NCBI GenBank assembly: GCA_900762325.1
Contig: CAAFGG010000010.1
Coordinates: 1-30,620 of the forward strand
DNA: 30,620 nt
Direction: 5' to 3'
From: an uncultured Collinsella sp.
GTDB taxonomy: Bacteria > Actinomycetota > Coriobacteriia > Coriobacteriales > Coriobacteriaceae
How positions within the stretch are numbered: position 1 is the first letter of the stretch; every line of letters begins with the position of its first letter. A program made the translations under genes and the position numbers. This document shows positions 17,039-24,381 of the stretch, piece by piece. Under the pieces are notes generated by a model, which saw nothing but the letters and a program-made list of their open reading frames with translations, did not search any database and was not told the DNA's origin.

Positions 17039-18031
17039 ATGACTACTCAGGAACAGGTTAAGGATGTCGTCTCCCAGGTTTTGGCTGACAAGGCAGACAA
17101 GGGCGGCATCAAGCGCGTCGTGTGGATTGGCGCCGGCGGATCCAACGGCGGTAACTATCCTGCCCAGTACTTTATGGAGCACGAGGCCACGCAGGTCGTG
17201 AGCTCCAGCTACACCAGCAATGAGTTCGTGCACGCAACTCCTGCCTACGTTAACGAGAACACCCTGGCCGTCGTCGTGTCCATGCGCGGCACCAAGGAGA
17301 CCATCGTCGCCGCCCAGGTCGCCAAGGACCACGGCGCCAGCACCATCGCCATCTATGTCGACGAGTCCGGCCTCACCGAGGTCTGCGACTACAAGATTCA
17401 GTATGACAGCCTGGCCGTCGACGAGTCTTGCATGGGCCGTACCAACTCCGCCGTCGTGACCATGATCGCCATGGAGCTTACGCAGCAGACCGAGGGCTAT
17501 GCCGAGTATGAGACCGCTATGGCCGCCTTCGACCTGGTTGACCCCATCTATCGCAAGGCCGTCGAGTACACCCGTCCGCTCGCCGCCAAGTGGGCCGAGC
17601 AAAACGCCGACAAGCCCTGCATCAACGTGATGGCTCAGGGTCCGCTCTTTGGTGCCGCCTACGTCTTTAGCATCTGCAACGTGCAGGAGATGCTGCAGAT
17701 CGACTCCTGCACCATCAACACCTGTGACTTCTTCCACGGCCCCTTCGAGATCCTGGACAAGCGCACCTCGCTGTTCCAGCTCATCAGCGTCGGCCGCAGC
17801 CGCTGCAACGACGAGCGCGGTATCCGCTTCGTCAACCAGTACGGTGGCGAGCGCGTCTATCAGCTCGACGCCAAGGAGCTCGGCCTCAACGACATCAAGG
17901 ACAGCGTGAGCGAGTACTTCAACCACCTGATCTTTGCCCCGATTCTCAACAACGTGTATATGCGCGCACTCTCTGCCGTCACCCACAAGGACTACATGAC
18001 GCGCCGCTACATGTGGAAGCTTGACTACTAG
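17039..18031 (+). CDS. SIS-domain deglycase-like protein 1 (FrlB/FraB/GfrE-type)
   Basis: A 330-aa protein with two SIS domains (about 25-160 and 185-325). The family splits phosphorylated fructosamines into hexose 6-phosphate and free amino acid. The first SIS domain has VVWIGAGGSNGG and VVVSMRGTKETIVAA. In the second, Glu217 and His233 lie exactly 16 residues apart (EMLQID...CDFFHGPFE), matching the Glu214/His230 pair recalled for FraB. Where the other two copies read GEYFHGPFE this one reads CDFFHGPFE, so substrate or chemistry may differ. It ends RRYMWKLDY like copy 2. Start ATG with GAAAGG at 17023-17028. Divergent from GntR 1; EamA lies downstream after repeats. The Amadori substrate is inferred. 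Confidence 0.8.
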   Translation: MTTQEQVKDVVSQVLADKADKGGIKRVVWIGAGGSNGGNYPAQYFMEHEATQVVSSSYTSNEFVHATPAYVNENTLAVVVSMRGTKETIVAAQVAKDHGASTIAIYVDESGLTEVCDYKIQYDSLAVDESCMGRTNSAVVTMIAMELTQQTEGYAEYETAMAAFDLVDPIYRKAVEYTRPLAAKWAEQNADKPCINVMAQGPLFGAAYVFSICNVQEMLQIDSCTINTCDFFHGPFEILDKRTSLFQLISVGRSRCNDERGIRFVNQYGGERVYQLDAKELGLNDIKDSVSEYFNHLIFAPILNNVYMRALSAVTHKDYMTRRYMWKLDY

Positions 18032-18067
18032 GGGATAGAGCGGCCTAACAGCTCGATGTCCTCATAA

Positions 18068-18132
18068 GTTGCGGTGGAATAGTTCCTGTTTGGGGTCTTG
18101 AAGCCTCTATTTAGGAACTATTTCACCGCAAC
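18068..18132. repeat. Long inverted repeat after SIS 1
   Basis: A 20-nt arm (18068-18087, GTTGCGGTGGAATAGTTCCT) pairs with 18113-18132 with one mismatch around a 25-nt loop. No T-tract follows. It may stabilise or terminate the SIS 1 transcript. Confidence 0.8.
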
Positions 18133-18139
18133 CGCCAAA

Positions 18140-18170
18140 TAATCCGCTGAGGACGGAGGAAAACGGATCA
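18140..18170. repeat. Degenerate GGGGAC-type repeat
   Basis: 31 nt matching the arm at 26528-26558 at 28 of 31 positions, with GAGGACGGAGGAA in place of the 13-nt loop and a partly decayed left stem (TAATCCGCT against AACGGATCA). Confidence 0.75.
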
Positions 18171-18204
18171 CTTTTCCGCTCGCCGATTTGTGTCTTGAAA
18201 AATG

Positions 18205-18222
18205 TATATAACGACTATAACG
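18205..18222. promoter_or_regulatory. Operator-like element B1 before the EamA gene
   Basis: TATATAACGACTATAACG; its reverse complement contains AGTCGTTATA, the core shared with the sites before the PTS operon and before GntR 2. It lies 40 nt before the EamA start and overlaps -10-like AT-rich DNA. Confidence 0.55.
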
Positions 18223-18262
18223 TAGTACGAAACATATTGGAAACAATACCGAGGAGGCTGCG

Positions 18263-19345
18263 TTGAAGAAGAGCAATCTGGGCTATGTGCTGGTGCTGAT
18301 CGCCGCGCTTATGTGGGGCAGCATCGGAATCTTTGTAAACGGCATCTCGGCCATGGGCGTTTCGTCCCAGAGCATGGCTGCCTTTCGCTTGTTGGTCGGA
18401 GCGCTTATCTTGGCGCCGGTCCTGATGTTTATGGGCTGCCGTCCGGGTGAGGGGTCTACCGTGGCTCAGGGTCCGCTGGCCCTGTTCAAGGCAAGCCCTA
18501 AAGAGCTTGTTCCCTGTGCGCTTGTCGGCATCGTCGGTTTGGCCGCCGCCAACACCTGCTATTACGAGTGCATGGGCGAGGTGGGCATGTCCACGGCCTC
18601 GGTGCTGCTCTACACCTCGCCGGTGTTTGGCGTCATGCTCGGCCGCGTGCTTTATCGCGAGGACGTGACCCCCAACAAGCTCGTTGCCATTGTCTTTAAC
18701 ATCGTAGGCTGCGTGCTTGCAGTGACCAATGGCGACCTTTCCGGTTTTCATTTTTCGGTTTGGGGCGTCACGTCGGGCGTGATTGCAGGCCTTTGTGGTG
18801 CGTCGCTCGCGGTGTTTAGCCGAATAGCAACCAAGACGGTCCACCCGCTGGCTGTCACGTTTTGGGGCTTTGTTTTTGGCGGTGCGGTTATGGCAGCTAT
18901 CGCGGCTCCGTGGCCGGATGTCGCCGCGGCAATGTCGCCACAGCTGCTGCTGCTGTTCCTTGGCTTTGGACTCATCCCCACAGCCGTTGCTTACATCTTA
19001 TATATGCAGGGTCTGTCCATGGGGCTCGAGACATCGAAAGTTCCCGTCGTAATGTCTTTCGAGACGGTCGTCACCGTACTGGTGGGCATTGGTGTCTACG
19101 CCGAGCCCGCCGGCGCGATTAAAGTCCTGGGCATCGTGCTGGTGCTCGCGTCCATCCTGATTATGAACACCGACTTCTCCAAGCTGCGCAACAGTGTGTT
19201 TGTCGGTCATGTCATTGAGAGCATGACCTTTAAGCCCAACGCGTGGTGGACCGAAAAATCTCAGGACATGGATCTGTTTAAGGAACGCACCGGCATTGCG
19301 CTGGAACCCACCGTACAGGAAAGCCCCTGGTACTTCGTGCGATAG
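18263..19345 (+). CDS. EamA/DMT-family transporter
   Basis: A 360-aa integral membrane protein with about ten helices in two EamA repeats (about 8-150 and 170-305). Typical motifs are ALMWGSIGIFVNGIS at the start and GLCGASLAVFSRI opening the second half. Members export amino acids and other metabolites. An unusual hydrophilic tail of about 50 residues (from LRNSVFVGHVIESM to YFVR) follows the last helix. Start TTG 18263 has GAGGAGG at 18251-18257. Between SIS 1 and the PTS operon and sharing the B operator motif, it may export the amino acid released by the deglycases, or import a substrate; direction is not shown. Confidence 0.88.
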   Translation: MKKSNLGYVLVLIAALMWGSIGIFVNGISAMGVSSQSMAAFRLLVGALILAPVLMFMGCRPGEGSTVAQGPLALFKASPKELVPCALVGIVGLAAANTCYYECMGEVGMSTASVLLYTSPVFGVMLGRVLYREDVTPNKLVAIVFNIVGCVLAVTNGDLSGFHFSVWGVTSGVIAGLCGASLAVFSRIATKTVHPLAVTFWGFVFGGAVMAAIAAPWPDVAAAMSPQLLLLFLGFGLIPTAVAYILYMQGLSMGLETSKVPVVMSFETVVTVLVGIGVYAEPAGAIKVLGIVLVLASILIMNTDFSKLRNSVFVGHVIESMTFKPNAWWTEKSQDMDLFKERTGIALEPTVQESPWYFVR

Positions 19346-19527
19346 GGGATTGCGCGCAGGGTCTGACCTGGGGTTATCCAGCTAGCGCCGGCCTACCCAG
19401 CCCAACGTTTCGAGTACGTTAAACCCGTCAACGGTCGATTTTCACCCGCGAACGGTCTTTATACTAATTAGCAATATAAGCAACGTATAAGACGTTATAA
19501 TGACCATAACGAAAAGGAGGAGGCAAG
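19346..19527 (+). promoter_or_regulatory. Control region of the PTS operon
   Basis: Holds a repeated AACGGTC (19430-19436 and 19451-19457, 21 nt apart), a -10 candidate TATACT at 19460-19465, a second exact TATAAT at 19496-19501, and operator-like element B2. Which -10 is used cannot be settled. A strong ribosome site AAGGAGGAGG precedes the first gene. Confidence 0.5.
19484..19501. promoter_or_regulatory. Operator-like element B2 before the PTS operon
   Basis: CGTATAAGACGTTATAAT contains the core AGACGTTATA. The adjoining CGTTAT (19493-19498) and ATAACG (19506-19511) form an inverted repeat around 7 nt. Confidence 0.55.
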
Positions 19528-20451
19528 ATGAATCAGATCATTCTCGCATCTCATGGCGGCCTGGCCGCAGGCGCCAAAGACACGCTCGAGATGGTTCTCG
19601 GCGACGTGTCGAACGTCCACGTCGTGTCGCTTGCTCGTGACGACAAGGAGCCCATCACCAATAAGGTTGAGGCTATGATCGCCACGTTCAACGCGGACGA
19701 CACCGTCTATGTGCTGACCGATATGCTCGGCAGCTCGGTCAACAACAACATGGTCGAGCTTTCCAAGAACGGCACGAAGTTCACGGTTGTCAGCGGTTTC
19801 AACATCCCGTTGGCGCTCACGCTTGCTATGAGCCCCGCCCCCGTCAAGGGCGCCGAGCTCGCGGCCCTCATCAATGAGGCCCGCACCGGTCTGACCAACC
19901 CCAACGCACCGGTCGAGGCCGCCGCGGCTCCCGCCAAGAAGGCCAAGGCGTCCCGTCACAGCTCCGGTCCCGCCAAGATCGTCCTCGCACGTCTTGACTA
20001 CCGTCTGCTGCACGGCCAGGTCGTCTTTACTTGGACCACCAAGGTTCAGGCCGAGCGCATCATCGTCGTCGACAACGCTGCCGCCAACGATGACATCAAG
20101 AAGGGCGCTCTTAAGCTGGCCAAGCCCCAGGGCGTGCGCCTGAACGTCTTCACCGTCGAGCGTGCCCTCGCCAAGATGGATAAGCTCAACACCCTCGGCG
20201 AGCGCGTCATGTTCGTCTTTGGCAACACTGCCGAGATGCTGCAGTTCTGTCAGGGCTACAAGCTCGACGCCATCAACCTGGGCGCCACCGCCAACCACGA
20301 CGGTGCCGATCAGGTCGGCGGCAAGGACAGCTCCGTCTTCCTCGATGCCACCCAGAAGGCCGACGTCAACCAGCTGCTCGACATGGGCATCAAGCTCTAT
20401 GTCCAGCAGACCCCTACGTATCAGAGCGTCGACATCGACGCCAAGCTGTAA
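19528..20451 (+). CDS. Mannose-family PTS EIIAB fusion protein
   Basis: A 307-aa cytoplasmic phosphotransfer protein. The EIIA domain (about 1-125) has the phosphorylatable His9 in ILASHGGLA and the TDMLGSSVNNN signature. An Ala/Pro/Lys-rich linker (about 128-148) leads to the EIIB domain (about 149-307), with phospho-His162 in ARLDYRLLHGQV followed by TTKVQAERIIVVDN. It would pass phosphate from HPr, not encoded here, to the sugar moiety during transport. First gene of a tight operon; EIIC starts 36 nt later. The mannose family also transports fructoselysine and glucoselysine (GfrABCD in Salmonella), which fits the SIS genes on both sides. Confidence 0.95.
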   Translation: MNQIILASHGGLAAGAKDTLEMVLGDVSNVHVVSLARDDKEPITNKVEAMIATFNADDTVYVLTDMLGSSVNNNMVELSKNGTKFTVVSGFNIPLALTLAMSPAPVKGAELAALINEARTGLTNPNAPVEAAAAPAKKAKASRHSSGPAKIVLARLDYRLLHGQVVFTWTTKVQAERIIVVDNAAANDDIKKGALKLAKPQGVRLNVFTVERALAKMDKLNTLGERVMFVFGNTAEMLQFCQGYKLDAINLGATANHDGADQVGGKDSSVFLDATQKADVNQLLDMGIKLYVQQTPTYQSVDIDAKL

Positions 20452-20487
20452 TCAACCAGGCTTTTGCCTGACTGAAAGGAGAAGGGT

Positions 20488-21282
20488 ATGAATACGTTCA
20501 TCAGTGCGGTGCTCGTCGGCCTCGTCGGCGTGTTCTGCATGTGGGACTCCCGCCTGCTCGGTCGTCTTAACTTCGAGCAGCCCCTCGTTGGCGCTACGCT
20601 CGTCGGTCTGCTGCTGGGCGATGTGCCCACCGGCCTTGCCGTCGGTGCCGCCGTCGAGCTCGTGTCCATGGGCCTGGTGCAGGTCGGCGCCGCCGTTCCG
20701 CCCGATATGGTCCTGGGCGGCATCGTGGCCGCTGCCTTTGCGTGCCTGACCGATGCTTCCGCCGAGACCGCCATGACGATCGCCATCCCGGTCGCCGTCC
20801 TGGGTCAGCTTCTCGGCATCGTGTTCCGTTCCATCATCGCCGCCCTCACCCATGTGGCAGATAGCGCGATCGATAACGGAAAGTTCAAGACCGCCTACCG
20901 TATGCACATCTGCGCCGGCTCCGGTCTGTACGCTGTCATGTACTTCCTGCCGATCTTCCTCGCCGTCTTTGTTGGCACCGACCTGGTTCAGGCCATCGTC
21001 AACATGGTTCCCGAGTGGCTGTCCACCGGTCTTAACGTTTCGACCAAGATCATGACCGCCTACGGCTTGGCCCTGCTGCTCACCATGATGATCAAGAAGG
21101 GTATGACTCCGTTCCTGTTCATCGGTTTCCTGCTCGCCGCTTACCTCAACCTGTCCGTCATCGCGGTCGCTCTGATCGGTGTGTGCCTGGCTGTCGTCTT
21201 CATGGGCTTCAAGTTCAACGGTTCCCATGCAGCCGCCGGTGTCGATTCCGACTACGATCCGCTCGAAGACGACGAAGACTAA
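20488..21282 (+). CDS. Mannose-family PTS EIIC permease
   Basis: A 264-aa membrane subunit with many hydrophobic helices. Family features include FCMWDSRLLGRLNFEQPLVGATLVGLLLGD near the N-terminus and GLAVGAAVELVSMGLVQVGAAVPPD. It forms the transmembrane channel with EIID. The C-terminus is short and acidic (DYDPLEDDED). Start ATG with AAAGGAGAAGGG upstream. It lies between EIIAB and EIID, 13 nt from the next start. Transport substrate is inferred from neighbours only. Confidence 0.95.
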   Translation: MNTFISAVLVGLVGVFCMWDSRLLGRLNFEQPLVGATLVGLLLGDVPTGLAVGAAVELVSMGLVQVGAAVPPDMVLGGIVAAAFACLTDASAETAMTIAIPVAVLGQLLGIVFRSIIAALTHVADSAIDNGKFKTAYRMHICAGSGLYAVMYFLPIFLAVFVGTDLVQAIVNMVPEWLSTGLNVSTKIMTAYGLALLLTMMIKKGMTPFLFIGFLLAAYLNLSVIAVALIGVCLAVVFMGFKFNGSHAAAGVDSDYDPLEDDED

Positions 21283-21295
21283 GGAGGAACACACT

Positions 21296-22129
21296 ATGGC
21301 AACCGCAACCAAGGACGTGTCCCTGAACAAGAAGGTCAGCCAGTTCTTCTGGCGCTCCTGGGCCATCCAGGCCTCTTGGAACTACGAGCGTCAGATGAAC
21401 ATGGGCTTCCTCTACGGTATGGTTCCCACGCTCGATCGCCTCTATCCGGATGAGTCCGACCCCAAGCAGCTTGCTGCTAAGAAAGAGGCTTACCACCGTC
21501 ATATGGCGTTCTACAACTGCACCCCGCAGACGAGCGCCTTTATCCTAGGCCTCACCGCCTCCATGGAGGAGGAGTACGCCAAGGATCCCGAGAACTTCGA
21601 TCCCGATTCGATCAACGCGGTCAAGACCTCCCTCATGGGTCCGCTTTCCGGCATCGGTGACTCCTTCTTCCAGGGCACCATCCGCGTTATCGCCTTTGGC
21701 CTGGGCGTTCAGCTGGCTCAGCAGGGCTCCATCATGGGCCCGATCCTGGCCATGCTCATCTCCATCGTCCCCTCTGTGCTGATCACCTGGTTCGCAGCCA
21801 AGATGGGCTATCAGGGCGGCCACGAGTACCTGAGCAAGCTTCAGGGCGGCGACCTCATGGAGAAGCTCATGTATGTCTGCGGCATCGTGGGTCTTATGTC
21901 CGTGGGCGGCATGATCGCCACGCTGATCGGCGCCACCACCCCGCTGCAGTTCGCTGAGGGCACCGTCGTTATCCAGGACATCCTGGACGGCATGATGCCC
22001 CAGATGATCTCCCTTGGCCTCACCGGCCTTATGTACTGGCTCATCAAGAAGAACGTCAACACCGGTTGGCTTCTCGTGATCGCCATCGTGGGCGGCATCG
22101 CCCTCTCCGCGGCCGGCATCCTGGCCTAG
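21296..22129 (+). CDS. Mannose-family PTS EIID permease
   Basis: A 277-aa membrane subunit. Characteristic EIID sequence is FFWRSWAIQASWNYERQMNMGFLYGMVPTLDRLY near the N-terminus, then YNCTPQTSAFILGLTASMEEE and the amphipathic SLMGPLSGIGDSFFQGTIRVI. C-terminal hydrophobic helices follow (about 220-277). ATG 21296 has AAGGAGG at 21281-21287. Third gene of the PTS operon. The next gene, SIS 2, is separated by a 199-nt spacer with two hairpins, suggesting that downstream expression or message stability is set separately. Confidence 0.95.
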   Translation: MATATKDVSLNKKVSQFFWRSWAIQASWNYERQMNMGFLYGMVPTLDRLYPDESDPKQLAAKKEAYHRHMAFYNCTPQTSAFILGLTASMEEEYAKDPENFDPDSINAVKTSLMGPLSGIGDSFFQGTIRVIAFGLGVQLAQQGSIMGPILAMLISIVPSVLITWFAAKMGYQGGHEYLSKLQGGDLMEKLMYVCGIVGLMSVGGMIATLIGATTPLQFAEGTVVIQDILDGMMPQMISLGLTGLMYWLIKKNVNTGWLLVIAIVGGIALSAAGILA

Positions 22130-22163
22130 TCGTGACCAAGCGTCTAACCGCTTTCCCCCGGGG

Positions 22164-22194
22164 GCCTGCCTGGCATCCCATACCCCAGGCAGGC
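22164..22194 (+). other. Hairpin between EIID and SIS 2
   Basis: GCCTGCCTGG (22164-22173) pairs perfectly with CCAGGCAGGC (22185-22194). No proper T-tract follows, so it is more likely an RNA processing or stability element or a leaky terminator. Confidence 0.65.
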
Positions 22195-22207
22195 TTCCAT
22201 TCCCAAA

Positions 22208-22238
22208 ATGCGACAATGGGATAGTCCCCTTGTCGCAT
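22208..22238 (-). repeat. GGGGAC-loop hairpin repeat between EIID and SIS 2
   Basis: Read on the minus strand: stem ATGCGACAA, 13-nt loop GGGGACTATCCCA, stem TTGTCGCAT. Exactly 9+13+9 nt, like the elements at 26528 and 26581. Confidence 0.8.
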
Positions 22239-22328
22239 CCTCAACGGGCCGGCGACTCGGTCCAAATCACGGTAACCCTGCGAGCGCCCGGCAATGTGGC
22301 GCCGCAAAAATCGAAAGGAATGTGTCAG

Positions 22329-23312
22329 ATGTACGAGATCGACCTTAACCTCCCTAAGCAGATCGTCGCTGACGTCCTGTCCAACCACGAGATCCACAGC
22401 GTCGCCTTCGTCGGCTGCGGTGCTTCCATGTCCGACCTTTACCCCGCCAAGTACTTCCTGGCCAACAACACGGACAAGCTGAACGTTCAGATCTTCACCG
22501 CTAACGAGTTCAACTACGACACGCCCTCCTGGGTCAACGAGCACACCTTCGTGATCACCTGCTCCCTCGGTGGCTCCACGCCCGAGACCGTCGAGGCCAA
22601 CAAGACCGCCAAGAAGCACAACTGCCCGGTCGTCTCCCTCACCAACAAGGCTGGCTCCGCTCTGACCGTCGACGCCGACCACGTCATCGTCCACGGCTTC
22701 CACGCCAACTATGCCGCCAAGGCCGAGAAGCCTGGCTACGCCATCGCTCTTGCTCTCGAGATCCTTCAGCAGACCGAGGGCTATGATCACTACGAGGATA
22801 TGATCACCGGCCTCACCAACATCTTCGACCTGTGCGAGAACGCTGCTCAGCACTGCAAGAAGCTCGCCAAGAAGTTCGCTGAGGACTTCAAGGACGACAA
22901 GATGATCTACTTCATGGCTTCCGGTGCCTCCGAGAAGATGGCCTACTCTCACGCCGCCTTCCTGTTCACCGAGATGCAGTGGATCGACGCCGCCGCCTAC
23001 AACACCGGCGAGTACTTCCACGGCCCGTTCGAGGTTTCCACCGAGGGTAAGCCCTACGTCTTCTTCATGTCTGATGGCGCCACCCGTCCGATGGACGCCC
23101 GCGCCCTCACCTTCCTTGAGCGCATGGGCGCCAAGGTCGCTCTGATCGACTCCAAGGACTACGGCCTGGCCGACGCCGTGCCCGCGAGCGTCGTCACCTA
23201 CTTCAACCCGCTGCTGCACCTCGCCGTTATGCGCGAGTACGGCAACCAGATCGCCGAGGCCCGTCAGCACCCGCTGACCATGCGTCGCTACATGTGGAAG
23301 CTTTCCTACTAA
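22329..23312 (+). CDS. SIS-domain deglycase-like protein 2 (FrlB/FraB/GfrE-type)
   Basis: A 327-aa two-SIS-domain protein directly downstream of the PTS genes, so the best candidate for the enzyme acting on the PTS product. First SIS domain: VAFVGCGASMSDLYPAKYF and ITCSLGGSTPETVEA, the phosphosugar-binding Ser/Thr motif. Second: Glu215 in TEMQWIDAA and His231 in GEYFHGPFE, 16 apart as in FraB. It ends RRYMWKLSY. Expected reaction: 6-phosphofructosamine or 6-phosphoglucosamine-type conjugate to hexose 6-phosphate plus amino acid. ATG 22329 is preferred: the GAAAGGA site at 22312-22318 is correctly spaced for it but too close to ATG 22320. Exact substrate cannot be read. Confidence 0.85.
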   Translation: MYEIDLNLPKQIVADVLSNHEIHSVAFVGCGASMSDLYPAKYFLANNTDKLNVQIFTANEFNYDTPSWVNEHTFVITCSLGGSTPETVEANKTAKKHNCPVVSLTNKAGSALTVDADHVIVHGFHANYAAKAEKPGYAIALALEILQQTEGYDHYEDMITGLTNIFDLCENAAQHCKKLAKKFAEDFKDDKMIYFMASGASEKMAYSHAAFLFTEMQWIDAAAYNTGEYFHGPFEVSTEGKPYVFFMSDGATRPMDARALTFLERMGAKVALIDSKDYGLADAVPASVVTYFNPLLHLAVMREYGNQIAEARQHPLTMRRYMWKLSY

Positions 23313-23346
23313 TCACAAGTAAGTAGACCTTACGGGTTGATTGAGA

Positions 23347-23377
23347 GGGGATGGGGTTTGCGCCCCGTCCCCTTTTT
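23347..23377 (+). terminator. Intrinsic terminator after SIS 2
   Basis: GGGGATGGGG (23347-23356) pairs with CCCCGTCCCC (23363-23372; one G-U), followed by five T. Ends the PTS operon just before the HAD gene. Confidence 0.85.
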
Positions 23378-23397
23378 GCTATCGAAAGGAGATACGT

Positions 23398-24027
23398 ATG
23401 ATCAAGGCAGTGCTGTTTGACATGGACGGCGTGCTGGTCGATACCGAGTGGTTCTACAACCGTCGTCGCGTGGCGTTTATGGAGGAGAAGGGCTTCCACT
23501 TTGACGAGATCCCCGATCTTTCGGGGTCTAACGAGCCCGCCATTTGGGAGGCGCTGGTGCCCGACGATATTGAGCTGCGCGAGCGCCTGCGCGTGGAGTA
23601 CAAGCAGGTCTACAGCCCAGACCATCCCGTTCCGTATGCCGAGCTGCTCAACGAGCAGACGGAGCCGGTGATGCGCAAGCTGCACGAGCGCGGCGTGAAG
23701 TGCGCCATCGCAAGCTCGTCCTATCGCGAGCTCATTGACGAGCTGGTGGGGATTGCCGGTATCGCCGACGTGCTGGACTACACCATCAGCGGTCACGAGT
23801 GCAGTGCGTTTAAGCCCGACCCCGAGATCTACCTGCGTGCCATGGAGGCGCTGGGGGTGGAGCCTGCCGAATGCCTGGTTATCGAGGACTCGCCTTTGGG
23901 CATCGAGGCCGGCAAGCGCTCCGGCGCCCGCGTCCTGGCGCTGCGTCCGCACGAGGGCGTCAACCTAGATCAGTCCGCCGCCGACGTCGTCATCGACAGC
24001 CTGACCGACATTTTGGCCGCTTTGTAG
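23398..24027 (+). CDS. HAD-family phosphatase, beta-phosphoglucomutase-like
   Basis: A 209-aa HAD subfamily I hydrolase. Motif I AVLFDMDGVLVDTEW (nucleophile Asp8, acid/base Asp10), a helical cap (about 15-90), motif II IASSSYRE, motif III Lys in FKPDPEIY, and motif IV VIEDSPLGIEAGKRSG. These resemble beta-phosphoglucomutases and sugar-phosphate phosphatases. Start ATG with GAAAGGAGA upstream. It follows the PTS operon terminator by 20 nt, so depends on readthrough or its own promoter. A role in handling the hexose phosphate made by the deglycases is plausible but unproven. Confidence 0.88.
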   Translation: MIKAVLFDMDGVLVDTEWFYNRRRVAFMEEKGFHFDEIPDLSGSNEPAIWEALVPDDIELRERLRVEYKQVYSPDHPVPYAELLNEQTEPVMRKLHERGVKCAIASSSYRELIDELVGIAGIADVLDYTISGHECSAFKPDPEIYLRAMEALGVEPAECLVIEDSPLGIEAGKRSGARVLALRPHEGVNLDQSAADVVIDSLTDILAAL

Positions 24028-24381
24028 TGTCAATCCGCCGCGAGAAGCACGGGTTCAAACGTTTTTTGCGGTGGACTGGCTCAATTTGGTTTCGATTTTG
24101 ATCCGTTTGGCTTCGATTCGGACTAAGTGAGTAGACTTTTTGGCGCAGACCGAGCACAAAGCGTATCTGCCTTAGTAAAACCGCAGGTCACATAGGTGGC
24201 GGTTTTGGGTGTGCTCTGCAGGTCGCGTAAAGTCTACTCACTTGTAATTTGGGCCTTTGGTCGTGGGGTTGCTGGTCCCGCTTTGGTTGTCGAGAGAGGG
24301 TGAATTGAAGCGCCCCCGCACGCTCCATGCTACAATCGCGGGCATGCCCCACAACTATATCTGCCTTCGAAAGGAGCCTCC
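24028..24381. other. Intergenic region with a cruciform repeat and the YitT promoter
   Basis: 354 nt with no gene. It contains the 24125-24243 inverted repeat and, near the end, an extended -10 promoter (TGCTACAAT, 24328-24336) with a TTGAAG 20 nt upstream of the TACAAT box. Confidence 0.6.
24125..24243. repeat. 119-nt multi-stem inverted repeat
   Basis: Outer 15-bp perfect arms: AAGTGAGTAGACTTT (24125-24139) with 24229-24243. An intermediate GAGCACA/TGTGCTC pair lies at 24152-24158 and 24210-24216. An inner 8-bp pair AAAACCGC/GCGGTTTT lies at 24177-24184 and 24199-24206. A partial relative of the outer arm (AAGTAAGTAGAC) is seen at 23318-23329 after SIS 2. Confidence 0.85.

Noticed and set aside
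22230..22328. A 33-residue N-terminal extension of SIS 2
   Set aside because: The extension runs through the hairpin repeat, has no similarity to the other SIS proteins and lacks a ribosome site; ATG 22329 has GAAAGGA.
23347..23377. Another GGGGAC-loop element after SIS 2
   Set aside because: The GGGGAC string is in the stem, not the loop, and a T-tract follows; it is an ordinary terminator.
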